A stretch of 64,000 bases of DNA from CADEER01 sp965216585 (GTDB taxonomy: Bacteria > Desulfobacterota > Binatia > HRBIN30 > CADEER01): the NCBI GenBank assembly GCA_965216585.1, contig CBDCGC010000003.1, positions 2,790,001 to 2,854,000 of the forward strand. Direction: 5' to 3'. Below, in pieces: positions 1 through 8,254 of this stretch. The notes under the pieces are model-generated. The model was not told the DNA's origin. It did not search any database and saw only the letters and a list, made by a program, of their open reading frames with translations. The position numbers and the translations under genes were made by a program. Numbering within the stretch: position 1 is the stretch's first letter; every line of letters starts with the position of its first letter.

Positions 1-1
1 T

Positions 2-1597
2 CGCTGGCTGGTCTACTCCGACGATGCCTACGCCTTCGCTGTTGCACTGTTTGCCATTGCGACGGCGCGCGGCGTTGCCGTGCTGCCGCCGAACGGCCAG
101 GCCGGCACGCTGGCGCGCTTCGCCGGCGACGTCGGTGGGTGCGTGCTCGACGAGGCGCTGCACGAGGCTGCGGGGCGCGGTCCCGTCGTGGCGCCGCTGC
201 TCCAAGTGGCCGGTGCTCCGGTCGACCTGCCACGGTTGGAGCGCGATCAACCGTTCGTCGAGTTTCTCACCTCTGGTTCGAGCGGCGAAAGCAAGCGCGT
301 GGCCAAACGGCTGCGCCATCTCGACGATGAAGTCGTCGTCCTCGAGCGACAGCTCGGCGGCGACTGCGACGGCGCGCGCGTCTACGGAACGGTATCTTGC
401 CAGCACATCTACGGTGCGTTGTTCCGCGTGTTCTGGCCGCTGGCGACAGGGCGGCCGTTTTCTCGCCGGACCTATCTGCACGGCACGGAAGTTGCGCCCC
501 GTCTGTCGGCTTCCCCATCGGTGCTCGTGACGTCGCCGGTGCAACTGGATGCGATGGTGGAATCGCGAGATCTGCAGGGCGTGTCGCCGCGGGCGATCGT
601 CAGCTCGGGCGCACCTCTCGGCGGCAAAACGGCGGCGGCTGTGGCTGCCATGACCGGTACCGAAGTGACCGAGGTTTTCGGTTCGACGGAAACCGGGGGC
701 GTCGCCTGCCGGCAGCGCGCCGTCGACGAGGATGTTGCGTGGCAACCGCATCCCGAGGTCGGCATCGAAATCGACTCGTCGGGCGCCCTTGCGGTGACAT
801 CGCCCTTCGTCAGTGCGGGGGAAGATGTCGGCGGCGGTTTGCAGCGCTTCGTCATGGGGGACCGCGTCGAGCTCGACGAAAGGGGCGGGTTCTTTTTGCG
901 CGGTCGCGTCGACCGTATCGTGAAGATCGGCGGCAAGAGACTGTCCCTGCCGGAGATGGAGGGTGACATCTCATCGAATGAGTTGGTTGCCGAAGCGGCG
1001 GTAGTGACGATGCGGCGCGGTCGCGACGCGCGCGCCTGTGCGGCGGTCGTACTCAGTGAAGCGGGCGCTTCGCTCGTGCAGCGCCGGGGTCGAACGCATC
1101 TCACCCACACGCTCCAGGATGATCTGTCCGGGCTATACGATCGTGTTCTGCTGCCGCGCGTGTGGCGCTTCGTCGCAGAGCTGCCGCGCAACGCGCAGGG
1201 AAAGGTGACGGTCGTCGAGTTGCAGAAGCTCTTTGGGGGCGAGGCCGGGGAGCGGCCGCGCGAACCCGAGATCGCGGCGGAAACGATTTCCGAGCGGGCC
1301 ATCAAACGCCACTGTCGCGTTCCCGAGGACCTGGTGTTCTTCGCCGGCCACTTCGATTCATTCCCCATCGTTCCGGGTGTCGTTCAGGTGGGCTGGGTGG
1401 TTTCGGCACTGGCAACGCTGTGCGGGTCGGCACCGCGTGTCGAAGAAATTCGCGCCCTCAAGCTCAAGACGCCGCTGGCGCCCGGCGACGAGTTCGATCT
1501 GGCGGTCGAAGTGGACGAAGGGGGAATTGCCCGGTTCTCTCTTCGCCGCGGCGAGATCGAGCTGTCGTCCGGCCGAATCGCGTTGTCGGCGGAGTGA
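2..1597 (+). CDS. AMP-dependent acyl ligase fused to hot-dog dehydratase (5' partial)
   Basis: The frame is open from base 2, so the start lies before the window. The first ~380 visible residues are an adenylate-forming ligase with the phosphate-binding loop LTSGSSGESK, a later FGSTETGG segment and an LRGRVDRIVKIGGKR hinge typical of the family. The last ~120 residues form a separate FabZ/ApeI-like dehydratase, with the catalytic-His segment AGHFDSFPIVPGV. In aryl polyene clusters the ligase loads an aromatic starter onto an acyl carrier protein and the dehydratase acts during chain extension; both can be encoded by one gene. The GT2 gene begins 10 bases after the stop. The ligase substrate cannot be read from the sequence. 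Confidence 0.88.
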   Translation, partial: RWLVYSDDAYAFAVALFAIATARGVAVLPPNGQAGTLARFAGDVGGCVLDEALHEAAGRGPVVAPLLQVAGAPVDLPRLERDQPFVEFLTSGSSGESKRVAKRLRHLDDEVVVLERQLGGDCDGARVYGTVSCQHIYGALFRVFWPLATGRPFSRRTYLHGTEVAPRLSASPSVLVTSPVQLDAMVESRDLQGVSPRAIVSSGAPLGGKTAAAVAAMTGTEVTEVFGSTETGGVACRQRAVDEDVAWQPHPEVGIEIDSSGALAVTSPFVSAGEDVGGGLQRFVMGDRVELDERGGFFLRGRVDRIVKIGGKRLSLPEMEGDISSNELVAEAAVVTMRRGRDARACAAVVLSEAGASLVQRRGRTHLTHTLQDDLSGLYDRVLLPRVWRFVAELPRNAQGKVTVVELQKLFGGEAGERPREPEIAAETISERAIKRHCRVPEDLVFFAGHFDSFPIVPGVVQVGWVVSALATLCGSAPRVEEIRALKLKTPLAPGDEFDLAVEVDEGGIARFSLRRGEIELSSGRIALSAE

Positions 1598-1607
1598 CGG
1601 GGAGTCG

Positions 1608-2375
1608 ATGCCGGCGGACGACGCAGAAACCCTCCGCGTGTGGGTGTTGATTCCGATCTACGACCACGGATCGACGATTGGCGACGTCGTCGCCGAGCTG
1701 GTGGAGATTGGCCTTCCTTGTTTGATCGTCGATGACGGCAGCGCCGGTGCCACCCGCGCCGTGCTCGACGGGCTCGCCGAGCGCTACCCCTGGGTTGTGT
1801 TGGAGCGGCTGGCCGTGAACCGCGGCAAGGGGTTCGCGTTGCAGCACGGCTTTCGCGTCGCGCGGGCGGCCGGCGCGACGCACGTCATCCACCTCGACGC
1901 CGATGGCCAGCACTGCCTACCCGACGTTCGGCGTTTCGTCGACCTGCTCGAAGACGACCCGGAGGTGGCGGTTTTTGGCTCGCCGGTGTTCGACGCGAGT
2001 GTCCCGCGCCGCCGACTCTATGCCCGCCAGCTCTCTCGCTGGATCGTCTGGCTGTGCACGCTCTCCTTTGCCATCGACGACCCGCTGTGTGGGTTTCGGG
2101 CACTGCCACTGGAGAGGACGTTGCAGGTTCTCGATCGCGAGTCTCTCGGCAACCATATGGAAATGGAGCCGGGCCTTGCCGTGGTGTTGGTTTGGGCGGG
2201 CGTACGCGCCGTCTCTCTGCCGACCCGGGTGCGCTACCTGCCGGGTGGGCTGTCGCATTTCGACGCGGTGGCGGACACCTTGCGCCTGGCCGGCCTCTAC
2301 CTTCGCTTGGTGGTGCGAATGTTGCCCCGTATCCCGCGCCTGCTGGCGCGATCGTCGGCGCCGGCCGTCGATTGA
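1608..2375 (+). CDS. Family 2 glycosyltransferase
   Basis: This 255-residue protein has a GT-A fold. The N-terminal segment VWVLIPIYDHGSTIGDVV is typical of GT2 enzymes, followed by LIVDDGS and the metal/nucleotide-sugar motif HLDADGQH. The chosen ATG has GGGAG four bases upstream; the frame is open far upstream but overlaps the ligase gene there. In aryl polyene and dialkylresorcinol clusters a GT2 protein often sits beside, or is fused to, an LpxL-like acyltransferase, and both are thought to attach the polyene to a membrane anchor. Here the two are separate genes. The sugar donor and acceptor are unknown. Confidence 0.88.
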   Translation: MPADDAETLRVWVLIPIYDHGSTIGDVVAELVEIGLPCLIVDDGSAGATRAVLDGLAERYPWVVLERLAVNRGKGFALQHGFRVARAAGATHVIHLDADGQHCLPDVRRFVDLLEDDPEVAVFGSPVFDASVPRRRLYARQLSRWIVWLCTLSFAIDDPLCGFRALPLERTLQVLDRESLGNHMEMEPGLAVVLVWAGVRAVSLPTRVRYLPGGLSHFDAVADTLRLAGLYLRLVVRMLPRIPRLLARSSAPAVD

Positions 2376-2409
2376 CCCGCTGCGCCGACCTCGCAAGACT
2401 CCGCTGGAG

Positions 2410-3381
2410 ATGGCCAATCTGTCGCAATGGGAAACGATCGCCGAGTCCGGCTCGATGGCGGCCATGCGCACGATGGCGTGGATCCATCGGGTGGCCGGGC
2501 GGCGGTTGTCGCTTCTCGTTCTCTACCCGATTGCTGCGTACTTCTATTTGCGCCGGCCGGTCGCGCGGCAGACGACGGTCGACTATCTGACGACGCTGCA
2601 GGCGTGGACGGGTGGCCGTGTTCCGCTCGAGCCGCCACGGCCGCACGATACTTTTCACCACATCCTTTCGTTCGCCATCAATCTCTACGACCGCATGGTT
2701 GCCTGGGGCGGTGGCTTTGCCTCGTTTCACTTCGATCACAGCGGCAGCGAGCATCTCTTTCGGCTCGCTGCCGAAAAGCGCGGTGGTATTCTGCTCGGTG
2801 CCCACGTCGGGAGCTTCGACATGCCCCGCATTCTCGCCGGCCAGCATGGAGTCGTGCTCAACGTTCTCATGTATACCGAGCAGGCCGAGCGAGTGTCTTC
2901 GTTTTTTGCCAGACTCGATCCGAGCAGTCGCCTGCGCGTACTGCGCATCGACCCGTCGTCGGCGCAGACAGGGTTCGCCATCAAGAGATGCCTCGATCGC
3001 GGCGAGTTCGTCGGAATTCTCGCCGACCGAATACCGCCCGGTAGCAAGGAAGAAGTGGCGATCGTCGACTTTCTCGGCCGGCCGGCGCGCTTTCCGCTCA
3101 GTCCCTACCTGCTCGCCTGCACCTTGGGCTGTCCATTGTTGACATCGATGTGCGTGCGCACTGGTGACGGGCGCTACTGCGCCGCGGTCGACGTTCTCAC
3201 CGAAGGCGAAAAGATCCCGCGCCGGGTGCGCGGTGAGCGCGCCGGGCAACTGTTGGCTGCGTACGTGCGCACGCTCGAAAACCACTGCCGTGACTGGCCG
3301 CTGCAGTGGTTCAATTTTTACGACTTCTGGGCAATGCCCGCCTCGGCCCGGCGCCGCGACGTCGAGTCGCTCGCTTCTTGA
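2410..3381 (+). CDS. LpxL/HtrB-like acyltransferase (LPLAT superfamily)
   Basis: The product is 323 residues with an N-terminal hydrophobic segment (SLLVLYPIAAYFYL) that probably anchors it in the inner membrane. The segment GGILLGAHVGSFDMPRIL matches the His-containing active-site region of lysophospholipid and lipid A acyltransferases, and ADRIPPGS is a second family block. It lies between the GT2 and dehydratase genes in the cluster, so transfer of a polyene or fatty acyl chain to a glycolipid-like acceptor is the likely role (inference). The start is the ATG after CTGGAG; an ATG 45 bases downstream is an alternative. Confidence 0.83.
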   Translation: MANLSQWETIAESGSMAAMRTMAWIHRVAGRRLSLLVLYPIAAYFYLRRPVARQTTVDYLTTLQAWTGGRVPLEPPRPHDTFHHILSFAINLYDRMVAWGGGFASFHFDHSGSEHLFRLAAEKRGGILLGAHVGSFDMPRILAGQHGVVLNVLMYTEQAERVSSFFARLDPSSRLRVLRIDPSSAQTGFAIKRCLDRGEFVGILADRIPPGSKEEVAIVDFLGRPARFPLSPYLLACTLGCPLLTSMCVRTGDGRYCAAVDVLTEGEKIPRRVRGERAGQLLAAYVRTLENHCRDWPLQWFNFYDFWAMPASARRRDVESLAS

Positions 3382-3394
3382 GGCACAGCCGGCC

Positions 3395-3844
3395 ATGGCC
3401 TTTGCCAACCCTCGCGATCTCGTCCCGCACTCCGGGCAGATGCTCCTCCTGCACTCGGTGGTGACGCACGACGCCGAGCAAACCGTGTGCGAGGTTCGCG
3501 TCGCCGACAGCACTCTGTTCAGAAACGAGGGCGGTGACGTCCCGGCTTGGGTGGGCATCGAGTACATGGCCCAGTGCATCGCTGCGCACGGTGGCTTGGT
3601 TGCCCGGACCAGCGGAAAGCCGCCGCAGCCGGGGATGTTGCTCGGCACGCGCCGGCTCGAGATCAACGTTCCCACCTTCGCCTCGAATCAGGTCTTGCAC
3701 GTGTCGGCGCGAAGTGTGCACGTTGGCGCGGAAATGGTTTCCTTTGCCTGTGAAATCCGCGATGCGACGGCTGGGGGCGTGCTGGCGGTAGGGCGTTTGA
3801 ACGTCTACGTTGGCAAGGAGATTGCGGGAGATTCCGAGTCGTGA
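3395..3844 (+). CDS. 3-hydroxyacyl-ACP dehydratase, ApeP-like
   Basis: This 149-residue hot-dog protein begins MAFANPRDLVPHSGQMLLL. The segments PHSGQMLLLHSVV and VGIEYMAQCIAAHGG match the FabZ-like dehydratases of aryl polyene clusters, which remove water from 3-hydroxyacyl-ACP to extend a conjugated chain. Its stop overlaps the ketoreductase start as GTGA, indicating translational coupling. It is the second dehydratase of the cluster; the other is fused to the ligase. Pairing of two dehydratases with a ketoreductase, ketosynthase and chain-length factor is a hallmark of aryl polyene synthesis. Confidence 0.86.
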   Translation: MAFANPRDLVPHSGQMLLLHSVVTHDAEQTVCEVRVADSTLFRNEGGDVPAWVGIEYMAQCIAAHGGLVARTSGKPPQPGMLLGTRRLEINVPTFASNQVLHVSARSVHVGAEMVSFACEIRDATAGGVLAVGRLNVYVGKEIAGDSES

Positions 3845-4593
3845 GCCGCGCGAAAGTGGATGCGGATGCGCCGCGCCGTGTGTTGGTAACAGGTGGCAGC
3901 CGAGGGATTGGCCGGGCGGTTTGTACGGCCCTGGCGTCGGATGGGTTTGATGTCGCGATCAACTACCGGTCCAACGAAGAAGCGGCCGCCAGTGTTCGTC
4001 GTGAAGTCGAGTCGATCGGTCGCACGGCCTCGCTGTTGCACTTCGACGTCGCCGCTCGCGAAGAATGCGTGACCGCCATCGAAGCCGACATGGCGACCGG
4101 CGGTGCCTACTACGGCGTCGTTTGCAACGCCGGGATCCGCGCCGATGCAGCGTTCCCGACGATCAAAGGTGAAGACTGGGACCGCGTGCTACGCACCAAT
4201 CTCGACGCGTTCTACAACGTCCTGCAGCCGGTTACGATGCCGATGATCCGGGCGCGCCGCGGCGGCCGCATCGTTGCCATGACCTCGCTGGCTGGTCTCA
4301 CCGGCAACCGCGGACAGGTATCCTATGCCGCTTCGAAGGCGGGCTTGATCGGTGCCGCCAAGTCGCTGGCGCAGGAGCTCGCCAAACGCAAGATTACCGT
4401 CAACTGCGTCGCTCCCGGGCTGATCGAGACGGAGATGATCGAAGGGGCGATGGTCGAGAGCTTGGCTGGAATGATCCCGATGAAGCGCCTCGGTAAGCCA
4501 GAGGAAGTTGCCGCCGTCGTGGCGTTCCTCTTCTCCTCAGGCGCTGCCTACGTCACTGGCGAAACGATTTCCGTCAACGGCGGTATGTTGTGA
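3841..4593 (+). CDS. 3-oxoacyl-ACP reductase (FabG-type SDR)
   Basis: A 250-residue short-chain dehydrogenase with the NADPH-binding motif TGGSRGIG (residues 17-24), NAG at 96-98, and the catalytic set Ser149, Tyr162 and Lys166 in SYAASKAG. It ends SVNGGML, like FabG proteins. It starts with GTG inside the stop of the dehydratase gene and ends with GTG/TGA overlapping the flavoprotein start, so three genes are tightly coupled. The role is reduction of the beta-keto group after each condensation in polyene synthesis. General fatty acid synthesis is a less likely alternative given the context. Confidence 0.92.
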   Translation: MSRAKVDADAPRRVLVTGGSRGIGRAVCTALASDGFDVAINYRSNEEAAASVRREVESIGRTASLLHFDVAAREECVTAIEADMATGGAYYGVVCNAGIRADAAFPTIKGEDWDRVLRTNLDAFYNVLQPVTMPMIRARRGGRIVAMTSLAGLTGNRGQVSYAASKAGLIGAAKSLAQELAKRKITVNCVAPGLIETEMIEGAMVESLAGMIPMKRLGKPEEVAAVVAFLFSSGAAYVTGETISVNGGML

Positions 4594-6152
4594 GCGGCGC
4601 CGGCAACAACACGACCTACGACGTCGCCATCATCGGCGGCGGCATGGCCGGCTCGTTGCTGGCGCGCCAGCTCAAGCGGGCCCAGCCGGGCTTGTCCGTG
4701 GGGCTGTTCGAAAAGGAGACAGAGCGAAGCTACAAGGTCGGCGAATCGCTGGTCGAGATCGCCTCCAACTATTTGATTCGCCGCCACCGGCTTGGCGGTT
4801 ATCTCTACGAGAATCACCTACCGAAAAACGGACTCCGCTACTTCTTCGACGACCCGGAGTGCGCGACGCCGTTGACCGAGATGAGTGAGATCGGGCCGAT
4901 CAACCTCCCCTTCCACCCGGCCTTCCAGGTCGATCGGGCGCGGCTGGAAAGCGATCTACTGGCGATGATTGGCCAGATCGGGGCGGACGTTCACAGCGGT
5001 GTGCGCGTCACCGCCATCGATCTCGGTGTCGACGGCGGTGCACATCACTTCACCGTTTGCGGCGATGGCGAGCGTCGCTGTACGGCGCGATGGCTGGTCG
5101 ATGCTAGTGGCCGCGCCGGCGTGCTCGCCAAGCAGCGCGATCTGCGCATTCCCGAAGCCGAGCACCGCATCGGCGCCGTGTGGTCGCGTTTTCGCGGTGT
5201 CGTCGACGTCGACGAGCTCGGTTCGGACGAATGGCGCGGTCGCGTGCGCCACAGCACGCGCCGGCTGTCGACGATGCACTTCTGGTACCCGGGGTATTGG
5301 TTCTGGGTGATTCCGCTGCGCGGTGGGTTGACCAGCGTCGGTCTCGTCGGTGCGCCCGCCGGCGACCGCGAGCGCCGCACGGCCGATGGCTTTCGCGACT
5401 TTCTGCGCCAACATCGCGGCATCGAGGAGCTCCTCGGCGCTGCCGAAATGGTCGACTGCGGCAGCTTCTCGCAGATCGCCTATGGCAGCGAGCGCTTTTT
5501 CCACCGCGACCGCTGGGCGCTCTGTGGCGAAGCTGCCACGGCGGCTGACCCGTTCTACAGTCCGGGCGCCGATTTCATCGCCCTGGAAAACGATTTCATC
5601 GCCGATCTGATCAGCCGCGACTTCGCCGGCGAGTCCGACGCGATCGGCGAGCGGCTCGATCTCTACGACGAGTTCATGCACTTCCGCCACGAAGCGGCGA
5701 TGCTCCTCTACCGCGGCCTCTACGGCATGGTCGGCAGCTTCGAGCTGATGCGTATGAAGTGGGACCTCGATATCGGCTGCTACTACAACCTCTGGGTGTC
5801 TCCCTACATGCTCGACCAGCATCTCGACATGCGATTTCTGCGCCGGCAGTTGCGCATGCGACCGTTCGTCCTGCGCGCGCTGCGCAATTTCGCAGCGCTC
5901 TTCCGCAGCGCCGAGGCGACGTTGCACGAGCGCGGCGACTACTTTCGGCACAACGTCGGCGAGTTCTCGTATGGGTTGGAGAACATCGACTTCATCAACG
6001 ACATCGGCACGCCGCGTACGCGCCGCCAGTCTCTGGAGACCACCGAGCAGGTTTTCAACACCGTGCTGGAGCGCGCCAGCGAGATCATCGGCGCCGATGC
6101 GCACGGTGACCGTCCCCTGCAGTCGTTCATGACGGATCAGCCTCTGCTCTGA
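4590..6152 (+). CDS. FAD-dependent halogenase-like oxidoreductase
   Basis: The product is 520 residues. It has the dinucleotide-binding motif GGGMAG (residues 16-21), KVGESL at 49-54 and, at residues 237-242, WFWVIP, which fits the WxWxIP signature of flavin-dependent halogenases. Lys79 (in LPKNGLRYFF) lies where the catalytic lysine of tryptophan halogenases sits, but this alignment was made by eye. DPFYSPGADF follows a GEAATAADP FAD-binding block. Such proteins occur in xanthomonadin, flexirubin and other aryl polyene clusters and are often annotated tryptophan halogenase. Halogenation, hydroxylation or another flavin oxidation of the aryl head is possible; activity is not proven. Confidence 0.85.
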   Translation: MSGAGNNTTYDVAIIGGGMAGSLLARQLKRAQPGLSVGLFEKETERSYKVGESLVEIASNYLIRRHRLGGYLYENHLPKNGLRYFFDDPECATPLTEMSEIGPINLPFHPAFQVDRARLESDLLAMIGQIGADVHSGVRVTAIDLGVDGGAHHFTVCGDGERRCTARWLVDASGRAGVLAKQRDLRIPEAEHRIGAVWSRFRGVVDVDELGSDEWRGRVRHSTRRLSTMHFWYPGYWFWVIPLRGGLTSVGLVGAPAGDRERRTADGFRDFLRQHRGIEELLGAAEMVDCGSFSQIAYGSERFFHRDRWALCGEAATAADPFYSPGADFIALENDFIADLISRDFAGESDAIGERLDLYDEFMHFRHEAAMLLYRGLYGMVGSFELMRMKWDLDIGCYYNLWVSPYMLDQHLDMRFLRRQLRMRPFVLRALRNFAALFRSAEATLHERGDYFRHNVGEFSYGLENIDFINDIGTPRTRRQSLETTEQVFNTVLERASEIIGADAHGDRPLQSFMTDQPLL

Positions 6153-6237
6153 GTGCCGCGCGTCGTTCTTTCCCGCATGGGTGACGGTGAGGGAACCCCC
6201 GGCGCGAAGGATGAAAGCCACGGAGAAGGGTCATTGA

Positions 6238-6987
6238 ATGTCGATCGACGAGGGATCTACGGCCGTGGCAGACGCCGGAGGTAGCGGTGGTTTTCGGCCG
6301 TCGTCGGCCCAGGTCGCCGTGGGGACTGTGCTGGCGATCCTACTCTTCGCCTATCCGTTCTTCTTTGAAGAGGTCGTTCGTCGTTTTGGTGTGCGCGCCG
6401 GCGCTCTGGCCCTGCTCACCTACGGTCTCGCTTTTGCCCTCGGGCGCCGCTTGATGGGAATCCCGGTGCACTGGCGCTCGCTCTCACACCTGCTCCTCTT
6501 GGTGCTGGCCGGCGTCACCGCGGCGAGCGGCGACGCTCGCTACCTCCTGCTCGTTCCCGCCTTCATCTACCTCGCACTTTGCCGGTACTTCTGGAGCACG
6601 CTCAGTCAACCGATCACGATCATCGAGCACGTCGCCCGCTTCATCGTTCCCGTCGCGCCCGATTTCATTCGTCCCTACTGCCGCAAGAGCACGATGGCGT
6701 GGAGCGCGTTCTTCTTTGCCAACGCCTGCATCATCGCCTGGTTGGTGTGGAGCGGCCGGGTTGCAGCGTGGCGGGCCTACACCGGCTGGCAGATGTTTGC
6801 GCTCATCGGTGCCATCTGCGCCGTCGACTTCGTCATTCGCAAATGGTGGTTCCGCTACTACTTCCACGACCACCTGTTCGACCGCATCTGGTCGCGCATC
6901 TTCCCGGCGCAAAACACCGCCATGGGCCGCCGGTCGATGGAGTACATCCGCAGGATGCGAGAAGAGATCGGCCTGCCGCCGCCGTAG
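6238..6987 (+). CDS. Polytopic membrane protein of the pigment cluster
   Basis: A 249-residue protein with about six hydrophobic segments, among them VAVGTVLAILLFAYPFFF, LSHLLLLVLAGVTAA, YLLLVPAFIYLALC and WQMFALIGAICAVDFVI, and a charged cytoplasmic-looking tail. It resembles the COG4648-type membrane proteins found in aryl polyene clusters; that is a recollection of the family, not a search result. No catalytic motif is visible. The ATG is preceded by GAGAAGGG. It follows the flavoprotein after an 85-base gap and is the last plus-strand gene of this arm, so a role in pigment assembly or transport is inferred from context only. Confidence 0.7.
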   Translation: MSIDEGSTAVADAGGSGGFRPSSAQVAVGTVLAILLFAYPFFFEEVVRRFGVRAGALALLTYGLAFALGRRLMGIPVHWRSLSHLLLLVLAGVTAASGDARYLLLVPAFIYLALCRYFWSTLSQPITIIEHVARFIVPVAPDFIRPYCRKSTMAWSAFFFANACIIAWLVWSGRVAAWRAYTGWQMFALIGAICAVDFVIRKWWFRYYFHDHLFDRIWSRIFPAQNTAMGRRSMEYIRRMREEIGLPPP

Positions 6988-7107
6988 CGTGCGACGTTTG
7001 TTGAAATAGGGGAATTACGGCGGTGGCGGTCCGGTCCCAATTGCGAGTGAAGGAATCCCTGTGCTACATTGTCGCACAGGATTGATCACTACGGAGGGGT
7101 ACTCATC

Positions 7108-7401
7108 ATGGCCAACCGAGAAAGCGTCAGTGTTTCTTTCACGCCGCAGCAGGCGGAATTCCTCACTAATTGTGTCGCATCAGGCCGCTACCAATCGACG
7201 AGTGAAGTTGTGCGCGAAGCGATCCGACTCCTTGAGGATCTCCACAAAAAGCGCGAAGCCGAGGTCGAGCGTGCCCGGGCGCTCATTCAAGAAGGCGCCG
7301 ATCAGCTTGACCGTGGTGAAGTCGTGGATGCCGAGACCTTCTTCGGCGAATGGGATCAGGAGCTAGATGAGTTAGAAACAGCGCGACGAAAAGCCGGATG
7401 A
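7108..7401 (+). CDS. parD: ParD-family antitoxin (ribbon-helix-helix)
   Basis: This 97-residue protein starts MANRESVSVSFTPQQAEFLTN, a typical RHH strand-helix segment, followed by STSEVVREAIRLLEDLHKK and an acidic C-terminal tail that would wrap the toxin. The ATG has GGAGGGG eight bases upstream. It overlaps the ParE gene by ATGA. As in other parDE operons it should neutralise ParE and repress its own promoter. Base composition looks lower in GC than the flanking pigment genes, consistent with insertion into the cluster. Confidence 0.9.
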   Translation: MANRESVSVSFTPQQAEFLTNCVASGRYQSTSEVVREAIRLLEDLHKKREAEVERARALIQEGADQLDRGEVVDAETFFGEWDQELDELETARRKAG

Positions 7402-7724
7402 GTCGGGTCGTTTTCTCGAAAGCCGCCAGGCAGGACCGCCGGGCAATCACGGAGTACACCGTTGAACGATTTGGCTTCCGCCAAGCACGCCAGCTTCGTA
7501 GGCGGTTCGAAGCGAAACTGAATGTCCTGGCAGACTCTCCGTTGATCGGGCAGACCAAGCCGGCACTCGACCCCCCTGGACATAGCTTCCGGTATTCCGT
7601 CTTCATGAAGAGCTTCATCATTGTGTACGAATCAACCGAGGAGGGTATCCGCGTGGCTAGGTTCCTTCACGGCGCTCGAAATCTCGCGGCCGAGTTGGAA
7701 CGCGACGCAGGAGATAGCACATGA
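7398..7724 (+). CDS. parE: ParE-family toxin (RelE/ParE superfamily)
   Basis: A 108-residue basic protein with the family layout: an N-terminal helix pair (SKAARQDRRAITEYTVERFG), then SPLIGQ, a FRYSVFMKSFIIVYE strand pair and VARFLHGARN at the C-terminus. Characterised ParE toxins poison DNA gyrase; the target of this one is untested. The start overlaps the parD stop by ATGA, and the parE stop in turn overlaps a further ATG at 7721 that opens a decayed antitoxin-like gene. Confidence 0.9.
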   Translation: MSRVVFSKAARQDRRAITEYTVERFGFRQARQLRRRFEAKLNVLADSPLIGQTKPALDPPGHSFRYSVFMKSFIIVYESTEEGIRVARFLHGARNLAAELERDAGDST

Positions 7725-7912
7725 GAGCGAGCGACAAGACATCGGCGAATGGGCTGCGTGCCCGTCAGACCAAACTGGAAGCGTTGCGCTAAGCCCTCAT
7801 CGCAGGCGAAGCCAGTGGCGATACGGGATTACTCGATTTCGAGGAGATCAGGCATGAAGCGGTGAAAAACGCGCGGATCACGCCGGGTTTTTCTTGGGGA
7901 CTGGCAAAATGA
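7721..7912 (+). pseudogene. Remnant of an antitoxin-like gene with in-frame stop
   Basis: An ATG overlapping the parE stop opens a frame reading ARQTKLEALR, a TAA stop at about 7790, then ALIAGEASGDTGLLDFEEIR and on to a TGA at 7910-7912. The reading across the stop looks like the C-terminal tail of ParD-type antitoxins (KLEALRxALIAGExSG...FDF), but no ribbon-helix-helix N-terminus precedes it. It appears to be a truncated antitoxin copy with a nonsense mutation. The final TGA overlaps the next ATG, which suggests these genes were once one coupled operon. Confidence 0.6.
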
Positions 7913-8175
7913 TCGGGATGGCGACACAAACGTCTAGCGTCAGCGTCCCGAAGTCGTACCGTGAGGCCCTGGGCCCCGAGCAAGGCACTGTTCTCGAGGC
8001 CGCGTTGGTTGACGGCTCCATTGTTTCACCCCAAAGGCCCTCTCTGACTGGGAGGGCCGCGAAGCGTTCCTCGAGGCCAAGTCCGACGAGAAAGCAGGTC
8101 GCCTGTCACCTGGTTTTTCGTCCGTCGAAGACGGCGTATCCCATCTTCGTAAAGCCGAAGCACCAAGAGAGCCGG
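7909..8175 (+). pseudogene. Frameshifted AbrB/SpoVT-type antitoxin
   Basis: The first ~35 codons read SVSVPKSYREALGPEQGTVL then EAALVDGSI, a clear AbrB/MazE-like swapped-hairpin DNA-binding domain. Around 8024-8034 sense coding jumps to the next frame: TPKALSDWEGREAFLEAKSD, continuing through RLSPGFSSVEDGVSHLRK. Joining the two frames gives one ordinary-length antitoxin, so a single indel has broken the gene. No toxin partner follows. The end coordinate is approximate because sense coding fades before the convergent chain-length-factor gene. Confidence 0.68.
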
Positions 8176-8254
8176 ACCTTCGCCGCGAGCAATGCACCTA
8201 CCTGCATCACTGCCAACTTGGCCGTACGCTCCCCTCGCAGCTAGTCGTCCCGGG

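Noticed and set aside
1885..3675. A 596-codon open frame on the minus strand opposite the GT2 and acyltransferase genes.
   Set aside because: It is rich in Arg/Pro/Gly shadow composition, has no domain motif and lies antisense to convincing enzymes.
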